Positions 36,306 to 46,424 of a stretch of 64,000 nucleotides of DNA are shown piece by piece. The notes beneath the pieces are model-generated. The model was not told the origin of the DNA. It saw only the letters and a program-made list of their open reading frames with translations, and did not search any database. How positions within the stretch are numbered: the stretch's first letter is position 1; each line of letters opens with the position of its first letter. The translations under genes and the position numbers were made by a program. The stretch is from positions 92,679,142 to 92,743,141 of the forward strand of contig OZ022339.1 of the NCBI GenBank assembly GCA_963989245.1, in the 5' to 3' direction. This DNA is from Nansenia antarctica. Lineage: Eukaryota; Chordata; Actinopteri; Argentiniformes; Microstomatidae.

Positions 36306-36659
36306 ATTCCTACACTTGAGATGGATGTCACTGCATGGAGTCTACAAGAGTTGTGTATGCTGGAGTGTATCCACTTAGGTTCACTCTTATAGAGTCATTT
36401 AAATGCTCATCTGTCAGTCTTGTTCAGAAGTAGTAGATTTCATTACATTCATATCAGAAAAATCTGACTCAAAGGCATGTAGAGCCAAATACAACAAATA
36501 CTTTCAGGGCTGCTTGGTGAATATTATTATAGTTGCTTGGGTCTACCAGGCTCCAGAAATGTTGTGAATGTAGCTGGACATTATTCTGGAGCTTTATAAC
36601 CGCCATCTCCATTTCTCCAGGCTTGACACTGAACAGTTCAGCTATCTGCTCTCAGTGTT

Positions 36660-37460
36660 TCCGTTGGTTGCTGCCTTGGGGAGGGGGTGGCATGGACTGT
36701 GGCATATGTGGTCTTGACTATCTGTCCACTTTCTCACCTGGTTCTTGCTCTCTCTCTTTGGTGTGCCGACACCATCCTGCTCTCTCTCCTTCTCTATCCT
36801 CCTCTCCCTCTTTTGCTGTCAACCAAAAGGCAAACATAACAACCAGAGTATGTATAATTTAATAAGAGGTATAAATTGATCCATATCAATTCATAACATA
36901 ATTCGAATTGAATATTGGGTTGCTGAAAAATAAATTGTATATCCATCTATAGAAAACAGACATTTTCAATGAGTGAGGGTTTGTTCCAATGCTTCAATCC
37001 ACTGTCCATGTACTGTAAATATACCATTATGGTATTACCATAAAGCCCAATTCTAGCAGAATAAGAAAGATTGTATATCTACTTTAAGTAAAATAATAAA
37101 GTCCCTCCAGTTAGCTCTTTAGCTGGCATGTGTGCAGCAGACTAGCTCATCTCATCACCTCTGAGCTAGTTCTTTGACACTATTCACACCATGGAACTAT
37201 AATCAGACACTAGTCACAATAATATCAACCTTTCTCTGTCAGAACACTCAGCAAGTATATTTGCTAACGTTTCAACTTGCTTACTTTCATCTGCAGACAT
37301 CTCACCCTGCAAAAACTCTTGTGTCTCGTGCGCGCCCACTTGCGCAAAAAGTATATTTTCTCCAGCGCTGGTACAGCGCGAAGCGAAGTGTGGAGAGATA
37401 GGTCTGGCTATGAGAAGTGTGGAGAGATAGGTCTGGCTATGAGAAGTGTGTCAGAAGCAT
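36660..37460 (-). mobile_element. Inverted copy of the hAT-like element at 9482-10648
   Basis: Reverse-complement similarity includes 'cacctggttcttgctctctc', 'gctgtcaaccaaaaggcaaa' and the end 'gtgtggagagataggtctgg', the last tandemly duplicated (37390-37447). Its outer part is shared with bases 1-130 as part of the inverted duplication. There is no transposase. Confidence 0.65.
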
Positions 37461-37631
37461 TCGCTTAGAAAATAACAAATCTCATGTGGTCTTGAGAAGA
37501 AATCTCAAACATTTTAATGAGCAATCTTTCTTGGCAGGTTTTACTCAGAAGTAGAATTGATGTCATGTTACTATAAGTTCAATGATGCTCAACTGGCATT
37601 GGACTTCTTCAATGAATCAACTCAGTTGACC

Positions 37632-37812
37632 TAGGTACAGAGGAACGGCTGTAAATATGTTTTTATTGGCGTACAGCACGGCATCTGTCAGTCTTGACCT
37701 AGGTACAGAGGAACGGCTTTTTATTGGCGTACAGCACGGCATCTGTCAGTCTTGACCTAGGTACAGAGGAACGGCTGTAAATATGTTTTTATTGGCGTAC
37801 AGCACGGCATCT
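37632..37812. repeat. Direct triplication of about 65 bp
   Basis: The unit 'gacctaggtacagaggaacg' plus 'tttttattggcgtacagcac' and 'ggcatctgtcagtctt' occurs three times; the middle copy lacks 'gtaaatatg'. A related phrase (GGAACAGCTGTACAAACG) is in both duplication arms, near 870 and 35855. Confidence 0.85.
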
Positions 37813-37924
37813 GCGTCGCAGATGCCAGCGAGTCTTTTCTAAATAATAAAGAATAAAGAACAAGTACAGCTCTCTGGTTCACTCAGTCTCTCTCCAACAC
37901 CTCAGCAGGTTTTCCCCGTCTCCT

Positions 37925-38265
37925 TCACTCTCCCGGGGGAACAAACACACACTGGTTAAATAGACCATCCAGTATTGGCTGTTGTGGTTCCTGTATGCCT
38001 CCAGGGGGCCCCGTCACAAAGCTCCTATACTCTGTTAAGTCCATGTCCACAAGAGTGTGAGAGGTGGCATTATTTGCAAGGTCATCTCCAGGTAAAGGTG
38101 CATTTTCCTCTGAATGGATCAAATAGACTGAACCGATCCTCTGGTTGAGCCATTTTACTCCTAGTTATGCTTTCACAGTGCTATTATTACATTATTTTAT
38201 TTTTTTTCCTAATCCAGGTTTGTGGTATTGAGTCCTACCTGGGGTGCCATTTTTTATGTAACGGT
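37925..38265 (-). mobile_element. Possible LTR-retroelement 5' internal start
   Basis: On the minus strand, CCGTTACA (an LTR-like end) is followed by TAAAAAA and TGGCACCCCAGGTAGGACTC. The last phrase starts TGG, as a tRNA primer-binding site does. A 65-residue frame (37925-38122) follows and could be the start of gag. No matching second LTR or pol was found. 38266-39230 shows no other feature. Confidence 0.3.
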
Positions 38266-39303
38266 TTTGACCTTTGACTTGGTTGTCCGGGGTGCGATGA
38301 GGAGAGCTTCCATTGATGAGCGTATCAGCGTATACGCGTGATCAGCGTATTCCGTGTCCTCCATTTGTGGTTTTACAATCAAAAGTGTAGTCTTACAAAG
38401 AGACAAAAGTATTAGTATGGCATTGTCTATATGACATTATCTGTGTAAATATAATTTAGGTTTAAAAAGGTTTTTTTAAGACATTTTGGCGCTCAGGCTT
38501 TTAGCTGCGTCACTCCCGTGATGCTGCGCTCTAAGAACGTTCTAGACTGTTGAGCAATTTACGATCACTCAAATATCATTGTGTGCGAGGCCTGACAATT
38601 TTGATCATGTCCGTGACCGAAGAATAGTTCTCTTGACATTCAAAGAGCTCAGAAAAATATTGCTATCGATAATACTTTTTACCCACAATTCCACAGTGAA
38701 CCTGGGGGGATAGCACCATAGCACCAGCCTCCCCCCAAGCGCCTTCATGGGAGAGGGCACCAACTGCCATCATTCACTTCAGACTTGTATAGAAATTTAC
38801 AAAATTAAAAAATCCATATACAGTATACTGTATATCAGCACCCATTATTATATAGATCCTAAATATTACTGAATCAATATAACTGTGAGTGGAATGTGGC
38901 TCATGCATTGCTGTTATCGAGAGGGTCTTACAGTGAGAGTACAATTTGAACAGTATCATGAGAAGTGAGACAAAGGAGTCAGTCCTGTTGATCATGTCCG
39001 TGACCATCTATGACAATTAACAAAAGACAATAATTACAAACTAACTACCTGGTTATCATCTGCCGTCTTCCATAAATGCTCCGCAATGCAAATGTTTTGG
39101 TTGGTACTACTAAGTGTTAAGTTGTCATGGTTTTCACGACGGTATATCCGTTTCTACTGTTATCATCACTATCATTGATAACAATCAACAAGCACATTTA
39201 AAAAAACGGGTACGAGTACAGTAGCCTCTCACCTGACCCTGGGCTGTGTCACCTCACTCTACGTCTCACACACAAGCACTTCTGATTTGGGTTCTGCCAC
39301 CGT

Positions 39304-39573
39304 TCATGGCTTGCCTTTCTTCTTCTCCGAGGCGGCCTTCTTGGCCTCCAGGCGGCGCTGTCGGCAGGACTTGGCCGGCTCTGGGAGCTTGCGGACGGCG
39401 CGGCGGAAGTTGTCCAGCACCTGGATGGCGCCGGACTTAATCTTCTGCCGCTGGCCCTCCTCGCTGCCGTGCTCGTCGGTGAGCGAGACCTTGTAGAGGG
39501 GCAGCACATGGAGCTGCTCGTCCTCTGGGATCTCCCCCACCTTGCGGTTGTCCTCTTTCGTCAGGGTGCACAC
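39304..39573 (-). pseudogene. tet3: tet3-like exon fragment, truncated by a stop
   Basis: The minus strand encodes VCTLTKEDNRKVGEIPEDEQ, then LHVLPLYKVSLTDEHGSEEG, KIKSGAIQVL and LPEPAKSCRQRRLEAKKAAS, ending KKKGKP and TGA. These are hallmark segments of the TET dioxygenase catalytic region, in the TET3-like form. TET enzymes oxidise 5-methylcytosine using Fe(II) and 2-oxoglutarate. A credible acceptor ('cgcctctctcccag') precedes VCTLTK. In intact TET3 the frame continues for hundreds of residues after KKK; here it stops at once, so this copy is truncated. Confidence 0.85.
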
Positions 39574-39629
39574 CTGGGAGAGAGGCGGTGGTGGGGGGGG
39601 GGGAGGGGAGAGGGGGCATGCCGCGTCAC

Positions 39630-39833
39630 GGGCCCCTCTCTCTTGTCCTTGGTCTGGCCTGGTCCCGGACTAGCCCCTGCCGCCGCCCCGTACTTGCGCT
39701 TCTTGTCGTAGGCCTTGATCTCCTCCTGGGAGAGGCCCAGTAGAGCGGCCTCCTGCTGCCTCTGCCGCGCCCGCTCCGCGTGCACATTCATCTTGGCCTC
39801 CCACATGGCCAGGCCGTGGACGGAGGCCAAGGT
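39630..39833 (-). pseudogene. tet3: tet3-like C-terminal tail fragment
   Basis: The minus strand encodes HGLAMWEAKMNVHAERARQR, QQEAALLGLSQEEIKAY and KKRKYGAAAG. These match the segment after the last conserved TET core motif (HGLALWEAKM...ERARARQEEA in vertebrate TET3). In a normal gene this would follow the VCTLTK exon; here it lies upstream of it, so the order is scrambled. Confidence 0.8.
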
Positions 39834-40089
39834 CTGTATAGAGGCCTAGGCCCAGGCCTACTACTGTTCATCTATTAGCAATTAATGATATATTAACAAC
39901 CTACGTGGTCTGCGAGGAGAAGTCAGTCAAACTTTCGGAGGTAAACATGATAATCCGGAAGAATTGACAAGCTGCTGTAACTGTATAACTTCCATACAGC
40001 GAGATGGAGGACTAGTCTGGTGTCAGATGTCAGACGCCTCTAAAATCCAACTGCGTGTTCCTACGAAATTATTTCCCAGCTGTCTGATC

Positions 40090-41270
40090 AAGGCAACACG
40101 TGTCTGATCAAGGCAACACGTGACTGATCAAGGCAACACGTGTCTGAACACGTGTTCTTGTGCTGGTAGAAGACCAGGGAGATGCGCGTGGGGTGGGAGC
40201 GGTCGGGCCTCTTCAGCGGCGTGGTGGCATGCAGCTCGCGCCGGGCGCACTCGATCAGGATGGAGCCGTGGGCCGGGGCCACCGCCACGCCGCCGATGTT
40301 GGGGTCCAGCAAGTTGTGTTCGCTGTCCGACCAGTACTCCCCGTTGTCTTCTTTTGTCAGGGTGCACACCTGGGAGAGAGGCGGTGGTGGGGGGGGGGGA
40401 AGGGGAGAGGGGGTGTGCCGCGTCACGGGCCCCTCTCTCTGGTCCTTGGTCTGGCCTGGTCCCGGACTAGCCCCTGCCGTCGCCCCGGACTTGCGCTTCT
40501 TGCCGTTGGCCTTGATCTTCTCCTGGGAGAGGCCCAGTAGAGCTGCCTCTGCCGCGCCCGCTCCGCGTGCACATTCATCTTGGCCTCCCACATGGCCAGG
40601 CCGTGGACGGGCTGGTTCAGGTTCAGGTTCTTGTGCTGGTAGAAGACCAGGGAGATGCGCGTGGGGTGGGAGCGGTCGGGCCTCTTCAGCGGCGTGGTGG
40701 CATGCAGCTCGCGCCGGGCGCACTCGATCAGGATGGAGCCGTGGGCCGGGGCCACCGCCACGCCGCCGATGTTGGGGTCCAGGAAGTTGTGTTCGCTGTC
40801 CGACCAGTACTCCCCGTTGTCTTGTTTTGTCAGGGTGCACACCTGGGAGAGAGGCGGTGGCTCTCTGTCTCTTTCTCTCTCTCTAGCCCCAGGGAGATGC
40901 GCGTGGGGTGGGAGCGGTCGGGCCTCTTCAGCGGCGTGGTGGCATGCAGCTCGCGCCGGGCGCACTCGATCAGGATGGAGCCGTGGGCCGGGGCCACCGC
41001 CACGCCGCCGATGTTGGGGTCCAGGAAGTTGCCTTGTGTTCGCTGTCCGACCAGTACTCCCCGTCGCACGGGTCCCCCCTCTGGCTCTCGGCGTCGCTCT
41101 CCGTCCGGTTGTGTTCGCTGTCCGACCAGTACTCCCCGTCGCACGGGTCCCCCCTCTGGCTCTCGGCGTCGCTCTCTGTCCGGTTGAGCTGCTCGTCCTC
41201 GGGGATCTCCCCCACCTTGCGGTTGTCCGCGTGCACCTTCATCTTGGCCTCCCACAAGGTCAACGGTCAC
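40090..41270 (-). pseudogene. tet3: tet3-like array, block 1 (three core copies)
   Basis: Three tandem minus-strand copies, around 40180-40360, 40640-40840 and 40890-41040, encode EYWSDSEHN, LDPNIGGVAVAPAHGSILIE, ECARRELHATTPLKRPDR and SHPTRISLVFYQHKN. The histidine of ELHATTP is the third Fe(II) ligand of the TET core, and the arginine and serine of TRIS bind 2-oxoglutarate; all are kept. The 41050-41270 end joins WEAKMKVHADNRKVGEIPED directly to QLNRTESDAESQRGDPCDGE, a junction not found in a normal TET gene. Short 20-bp tandem repeats lie at 40082-40146. The copies have few stops but no plausible gene start. Confidence 0.85.
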
Positions 41271-41445
41271 ATCTCACCTTTATTATTGCCTATCCCCCAC
41301 CTTGCGGTTGTCCACGTGCACCTTCATCTTGGCCTCCCACACGGTCAACGGTCACATCTCACCTTTATTATTGCCTTGCTGGGGATCTCCCCCACCTTGC
41401 GGTTGTCCGCACACGGTCAACGGTCACATCTCACCTTTATTATTG

Positions 41446-42488
41446 CAGGGGTGCAAACTTGTCACCTTTCTGCTAAATTAGCCGTTTTTATCTCAAAATA
41501 TGCCATCCATGTGAATTGTGTAGATCTGCAAAAAAAATAATAATTGGGGGGGGGGGTCTAAGTCTCATCCAAGTCACATGATGCGTGAGCTAACTAATCT
41601 CCCTGTCTGCTGAACTCTGTTGCTGTTGAAATAACTTTTAGCTTCAGGGAGCTAGGTACAGTTCCTGACAGCATAGAGAACACAGTCACAGTAAACTGTT
41701 TTCGAAGTAATTCTGCAGGTGTTAAGGTCTGGGCTGCCGCTACTAACTGCCGTTAGACCACCGTTAGTGCTAGCGATATCTATTTAACACCATTAGTCCT
41801 AGCGGTATCCCCCCCTAAGGTTAGCCGCAAAAAAAAAAAGAGTCACCTTTTTGGGCCATCACCAGTTTGCACCCCTGATAAAAGAAGCTATATCAAGAGA
41901 CATGTGAAATATACAGTATGCTCAACGGTAGTAATTTATAATTTTACACTGGTTGCATCAACTTTTATGATTCAGCTTCATTGTACATCATCATAACCTC
42001 ATTCCCCATTACTACTGCAAATAAACCCTTGCAAATGCAGGCACGTATACCCCTGCCAGGTCATACCTTGTGTGTTAGATTCAAATTGTCTTTGAGAAAG
42101 ATTAGGGTCTTGAAAAGAGAATTCTACCTGAGCCTTCTTGACTTTCCATTTAGTTAATGTGAATGTTAGTTTCTCTCAACTTTAGCATAATAACCCTTAA
42201 AAAATGGTCTTGCAAACAATGTTTGTTTGAGGCATATCTGTTATGTAACTTGGATTGCAGAGATGGGTGTTCAGCCTACGAGAACTCAGTCACGGTAAAC
42301 AGTTTTCAAAGTAATTCTGCAGGTGTTAAGGTCAGGGCTGCCGCTACTTACACATGCATCATTGTTAGACCACCATTAGTGCTAGCGGTATCTATTTAAC
42401 ACCATTAGTGCTAGCGCTATCCCCCCACTAAGGTTAGCCGTAAAAAAAATGTGTCACCTTTTTGGGCCATCACCAGTTTGCACCCCTG
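41446..42488. mobile_element. hAT-like element inside the tet3 array, 1,043 bp
   Basis: The left end is CAGGGGTGCAAACTTG and the right end on the other strand is CAGGGGTGCAAACTGG. A 6-bp direct repeat TTATTG flanks it (41440-41445 and 42489-42494). The same array sequence without insertion ('tttattattgccttgctggt') is present near 44748-44768 and 45818-45838, giving two empty sites. The right-end segment is internally duplicated (about 41640-41877 and 42300-42488). No transposase is encoded. Confidence 0.88.
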
Positions 42489-42870
42489 TTATTGCCTTGC
42501 TGGTGTAACCCCTCACAATCCGGACAGACCAGGCAGGCACACAGGTTCACTTTCAAGCTGTTTATTTATCTGAATGTGCAAACAAAATGGTGGTTATTTA
42601 ATGGTAGGCTCCAGCACAAAACAGCTCTCGCCCCATCTCCAGCACACAAAGACGAAAGGGGTGAGCCTTTGTCATAACATCAAATAATTATTAGTTATCA
42701 TACCATTCATATCATTATAACACACAAGACTAAACCATACCCATGGATACAACATACATACAACATACCTGAATGTGCAAACAAAATGGTGGTTATTTAA
42801 TGGTAGGCTCCAGCACAAAACAGCTCTCGCCCCTGCATGTCAGCAAAACAATACATTCAGAACACGCTAC
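42489..42870. repeat. Array spacer unit, copy 1 (probable tet3 intron)
   Basis: The unit 'gtaacccctcacaatccgga' to 'catacaacatacctgaatgt' is repeated at 44764-45140 and 45835-46095. In the last copy it runs directly into the tet3 exon at 46105, so it is probably intron sequence amplified together with the exon pieces. Confidence 0.7.
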
Positions 42871-42945
42871 ATTGCCGCCATCTTAGCTCACGCTAACTAG
42901 CTGTTAGCTAGTTAGCTCACAACTTTATCCATCCATAAAATACAA

Positions 42946-44668
42946 AGCGTGCACATTCATCTTGGCCTCCCACATGGCCAGGCCGTGGACGGGCTGGTTC
43001 AGGTTCTTGTGCAAGTAGAAGACCAGGGAGATGCGCGTGGGGTGGGAGCGGTCGGGCCTCTTCAGAGGCGTGGTGGCATGCAGCTCGCGCCGGGCGCACT
43101 CAATCAGGATGGAGCCGTGGGCCGGGGCCACCGCCACGCCACCGATGTTGGGGTCCAGGAAGTTGTGTGTTTTGACGACCGTGGTTTTCTTCTCCGAGGC
43201 GGCCTTCTTGGCCCAGTAGAGCGGCCTCCTGCTGCCACCGTCACGCCACCGATGTTGGGGTCCAGGAAGTTGTGTGTTTTGACGACCGCGGTTTTCTTCT
43301 CCGGGTCACGGGCTCCTCTCTCTTGTCCTTGGTGTCCGGGGCCACCGCCACGCCACCGATGTTGGGGTCCAGGAAGTTGTGTGTTTTGACGACCGCGGTT
43401 TTCTTCTCCGAGGCGGCCTTCTTGGCGCAGTAGAGCGGCCTCCTGCTGCCACCGCCACGCCACCGATGTTGGGGTCCAGGAAGTTGTGTGTTTTGACGAC
43501 CGCGGTTTTCTTCTCCGGGTCACGGGCCCCTCTCTCTTGTCCTTGGTGTCCGGGGCCACCGCCACGCCACCGATGTTGGGGTCCAGGAAGTTGTGTGTTT
43601 TGACGACCGCGGTTTTCTTCTCCGAGGCGGCCTTCTTGGCGCAGTAGAGCGGCCTCCTTCTGCCACCGCCACGCCACCGATGTTGGGGTCCAGGAAGTTG
43701 TGTGTTTTGACGACCGCGGTTTTCTTCTCCGGGTCACGGGCCCCTCTCTCTTGTCCTTGGTCTGGCCTGGTCCCGGACTAGCCCCTGCCGCCGCCCCGTA
43801 CTTGCGCTTCTTGCCGTAGGCCTTGATCTCCTCCTGGGAGAGGCCCAGTAGAGCGGCCTCCTGATGGAGCCGTGGGCCGGGGCCACCGCCACGCCGCCGA
43901 TGTTGGGGTCCAGGAAGTTGTGTTCTGTGGCCTGGCCTTGGTCTGGCTTCTTGCCGTAGGCCTTGATCTCCTCCTGGGAGAGGCCCAGTAGAGCGGCCTC
44001 CTGATGGAGCCGTGGGCCGGGGCCACCGCCACGCCGCCGATGTTGGGGTCCAGGAAGTTGTGTTCTGTGGCCTGGCCTTGGTCTGGCTTCTTGCCGTAGG
44101 CCTTGATCTCCTCCTGGGAGAGGCCCAGTAGAGCGGCCTCCTGATGGAGCCGTGGGCCGGGGCCACCGCCACGGCCAGTAGAGCGGCCTCCTGCTGCCTC
44201 TGCCGCGCCCGCTCCGCGTGCACATTCATCTTGGCCTCCCACATGGCCAGGCCGTGGACGGGCTTGTTCAGGTTCTTGTGCTGGTAGAAGACCAGGGAGA
44301 TGCGCGTGGGGTGGGAGCGGTCGGGCCTCTTCAGCGGCGTGGTGGCATGCAGCTCGCGCCGGGCGCACTCGATCAGGATGGAGCCGTGGGCCGGGGCCAC
44401 CGCCACGCCGCCGATGTTGGGGTCCAGGAAGTTGTGTTCGCTGTCCGACCAGTACTCCCCGTCGCACGGGTCCCCCCTCTGGCTCTCGGCGTCGCTCTCC
44501 GTCCGGTTGTGTTCGCTGTCCGACCAGTACTCCCCGTCGCACGGGTCCCCCCTCTGGCTCTCGGCGTCGCTCTCTGTCCGGTTGAGCTGCTCGTCCTCGG
44601 GGATCTCCCCCACCTTGCGGTTGTCCACGTGCACCTTCATCTTGGCCTCCCACACGGTCAACGGTCAC
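42946..44668 (-). pseudogene. tet3: tet3-like array, block 2 (long chimeric frame)
   Basis: The minus strand carries a 451-codon open frame (43306-44661) and flanking pieces built from shuffled TET3 modules: WEAKMKVHVDNRKVGEIPED, two RTESDAESQRGDPCDGEYWS units, one full ECARRELHATTPL core, then many short repeats of FLDPNIGGVAVAP. 43120-43760 is about three copies of a roughly 217-bp unit linking TAVVKTHNFLDPNIGG to RPPRRR. 43860-44170 is about two and a half copies of a roughly 138-bp unit. Another full core is at 43000-43140. The enzyme core is incomplete, because the HxD iron-binding exon is absent. Confidence 0.8.
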
Positions 44669-44763
44669 ATCTCACCTTTATTATTGCCTTGCTGGGGATC
44701 TCCCCCACCTTGCGGTTGTCCGCACACGGTCAACGGTCACATCTCACCTTTATTATTGCCTTG

Positions 44764-45140
44764 CTGGTGTAACCCCTCACAATCCGGACAGACCAGGCAG
44801 GCACACAGGTTCACTTTCAAGCTGTTTATTTATCTGAATGTGCAAACAAAATGGTGGTTATTTAATGGTAGGTTCCAGCACAAAACAGCTCTCGCCCCAT
44901 CTCCAGCACACAAAGACGAAAGGGGTGAGCCTTTGTCATAACATCAAATAATTATTAGTTATCATACCATTCATATCATTATAACACACAAGACTAAACC
45001 ATACCCATGGATACAACATACATACAACATACCTGAATGTGCAAACAAAATGGTGGTTTTTTAATGGTAGGCTCCAGCACAAAACAACTCTCGCCCCTGC
45101 ATGTCAGCAAAACAATACATTCAGAACACGCTACATTGCC
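44764..45140. repeat. Array spacer unit, copy 2
   Basis: Nearly identical to 42489-42870 without the hAT-like insertion, including 'aaacaaaatggtggttattt' twice. Confidence 0.75.
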
Positions 45141-45161
45141 GCCATCTTAGCTCACGCTAAC

Positions 45162-45650
45162 TCACAACTTTATCCATCCATAAAATACAAAGCGTGCACA
45201 TTCATCTTGGCCTCCCACATGGCCAGGCCGTGGATGGGCTGGTTCAGGTTCAGGTTCTTGTGCAAGTAGAAGACCAGGGAGATGCGCGTGGGGTGGGAGC
45301 GGTCGGGCCTCTTCAGAGGCGTGGTGGCATGCAGCTCGCGCCGGGCGCACTCAATCAGGATGGAGCCGTGGGCCGGGGCCACCGCCACGCCGCCGATGTT
45401 GGGGTCCAGGAAGTTGTGTTCGCTGTCCGACCAGTACTCCCCGTCGCACGGGTCCCCCCTCTGGCTCTCGGCGTCGCTCTCCGTCCGGTTGTGTTCGCTG
45501 TCCGACCAGTACTCCCCGTCGCACGGGTCCCCCCTCTGGCTCTCGGCGTCGCTCTCTGTCCGGTTGAGCTGCTCGTCCTCGGGGATCTCCCCCACCTTGC
45601 GGTTGTCCGCGTGCACCTTCATCTTGGCCTCCCACAAGGTCAACGGTCAC
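45162..45650 (-). pseudogene. tet3: tet3-like array, block 3
   Basis: The minus strand encodes one full ARRELHATTPLKRPDRSH core with TRISLVFYLHKNLNLNQ, preceded by two RTESDAESQRGDPCDGEYWS units and WEAKMKVHADNRKVGEIPED. The block is near-identical to 40900-41270, and its 3' flank (45650-45830) repeats 41270-41445. Confidence 0.85.
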
Positions 45651-45834
45651 ATCTCACCTTTATTATTGCCTATCCCCCACCTTGCGGTTGTCCACGTGCA
45701 CCTTCATCTTGGCCTCCCACACGGTCAACGGTCACATCTCACCTTTATTATTGCCTTGCTGGGGATCTCCCCCACCTTGCGGTTGTCCGCACACGGTCAA
45801 CGGTCACATCTCACCTTTATTATTGCCTTGCTGG

Positions 45835-46100
45835 TGTAACCCCTCACAATCCGGACAGACCAGGCAGGCACACAGGTTCACTTTCAAGCTGTTTATTTAT
45901 CTGAATGTGCAAACAAAATGGTGGTTATTTAATGGTAGGCTCCAGCACAAAACAGCTCTCGCCCCATCTCCAGCACACAGGGGTGAGCCTTTGTCATAAC
46001 ATCAAATAATTATTAGTTATTATACCTTTCATATCATTATAACACACAAGACTAAACCATACCCATGGATGCAACATACATACAACATACCTGAATGTGG
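45835..46100. repeat. Array spacer unit, copy 3
   Basis: Third copy of the spacer, shorter by a few bases ('cagcacacaggggtgagcct'), running into the tet3 exon at 46105. Confidence 0.75.
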
Positions 46101-46206
46101 CACAGAATGTGGCACAGAAGTCCATGCAGGCGGTGACCCCAGAGAAGGGCCTGCCCTCCTTCAGCCCCAGCCTGCAGTCTGGAGCCGCCGACTCGTTCTG
46201 ACACTG
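46100..46206 (-). pseudogene. tet3: tet3-like exon with LGLKEGRPFSGVTACMDFCA, cut before HxD
   Basis: The minus strand encodes NESAAPDCRLGLKEGRPFSG and VTACMDFCA, the highly conserved TET segment just before the iron-binding HxD motif. In TET enzymes FCA is followed by HAHRD-like residues. Here it is followed by TFCATFR, produced by a tandem 'tgtggcacagaa', and then GT. Two of the three iron ligands are thus lost. A plausible acceptor 'gtgtccagtgtcag' precedes NES. The exon lies at the upstream end of the array, on the same strand. Confidence 0.85.
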
Positions 46207-46424
46207 GACACACACACACACATACTTGTTTATGCTACATTGTGGGACAATATGACTAGGACCTCCCGTGTGGGGACACCCCTTTCTAGACACCGTACAG
46301 CACTGAGAAAAATCAGGCATGATCAGAAAAAATTCAGGAACCAGAATCTCACTTCAAATTAGCAATATTCAATACTTTTTTCAAGACATGACTTCTTCCA
46401 CCCATGTGGGGAGTCTCAGGTTGC

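Larger units (their letters stand above)
28972..36775. repeat. Right arm of the inverted duplication
   Basis: In mirrored order it contains the 'tagactacatg' repeat, the L1-like fragment (29361), the hltf exon (30040), the CGTCACTGACGG repeats (35728) and the 33-bp minisatellite (35905). It ends in a 5'-equivalent of base 1 at 36775. Homology to the left arm breaks at 30561 and resumes near 35198. The intervening 4.6 kb is unique to this arm and consists of minisatellite and LINE sequence. Confidence 0.9.

Noticed and set aside
40100..41540. Many long plus-strand frames across the tet3 array
   Set aside because: They are antisense shadows of the GC-rich TET codons; only the minus-strand translation shows conserved family motifs.
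39240..46210. Functional tet3 gene on the minus strand
   Set aside because: Exon order is scrambled, the HxD exon is cut, and one terminal piece ends in an early stop.
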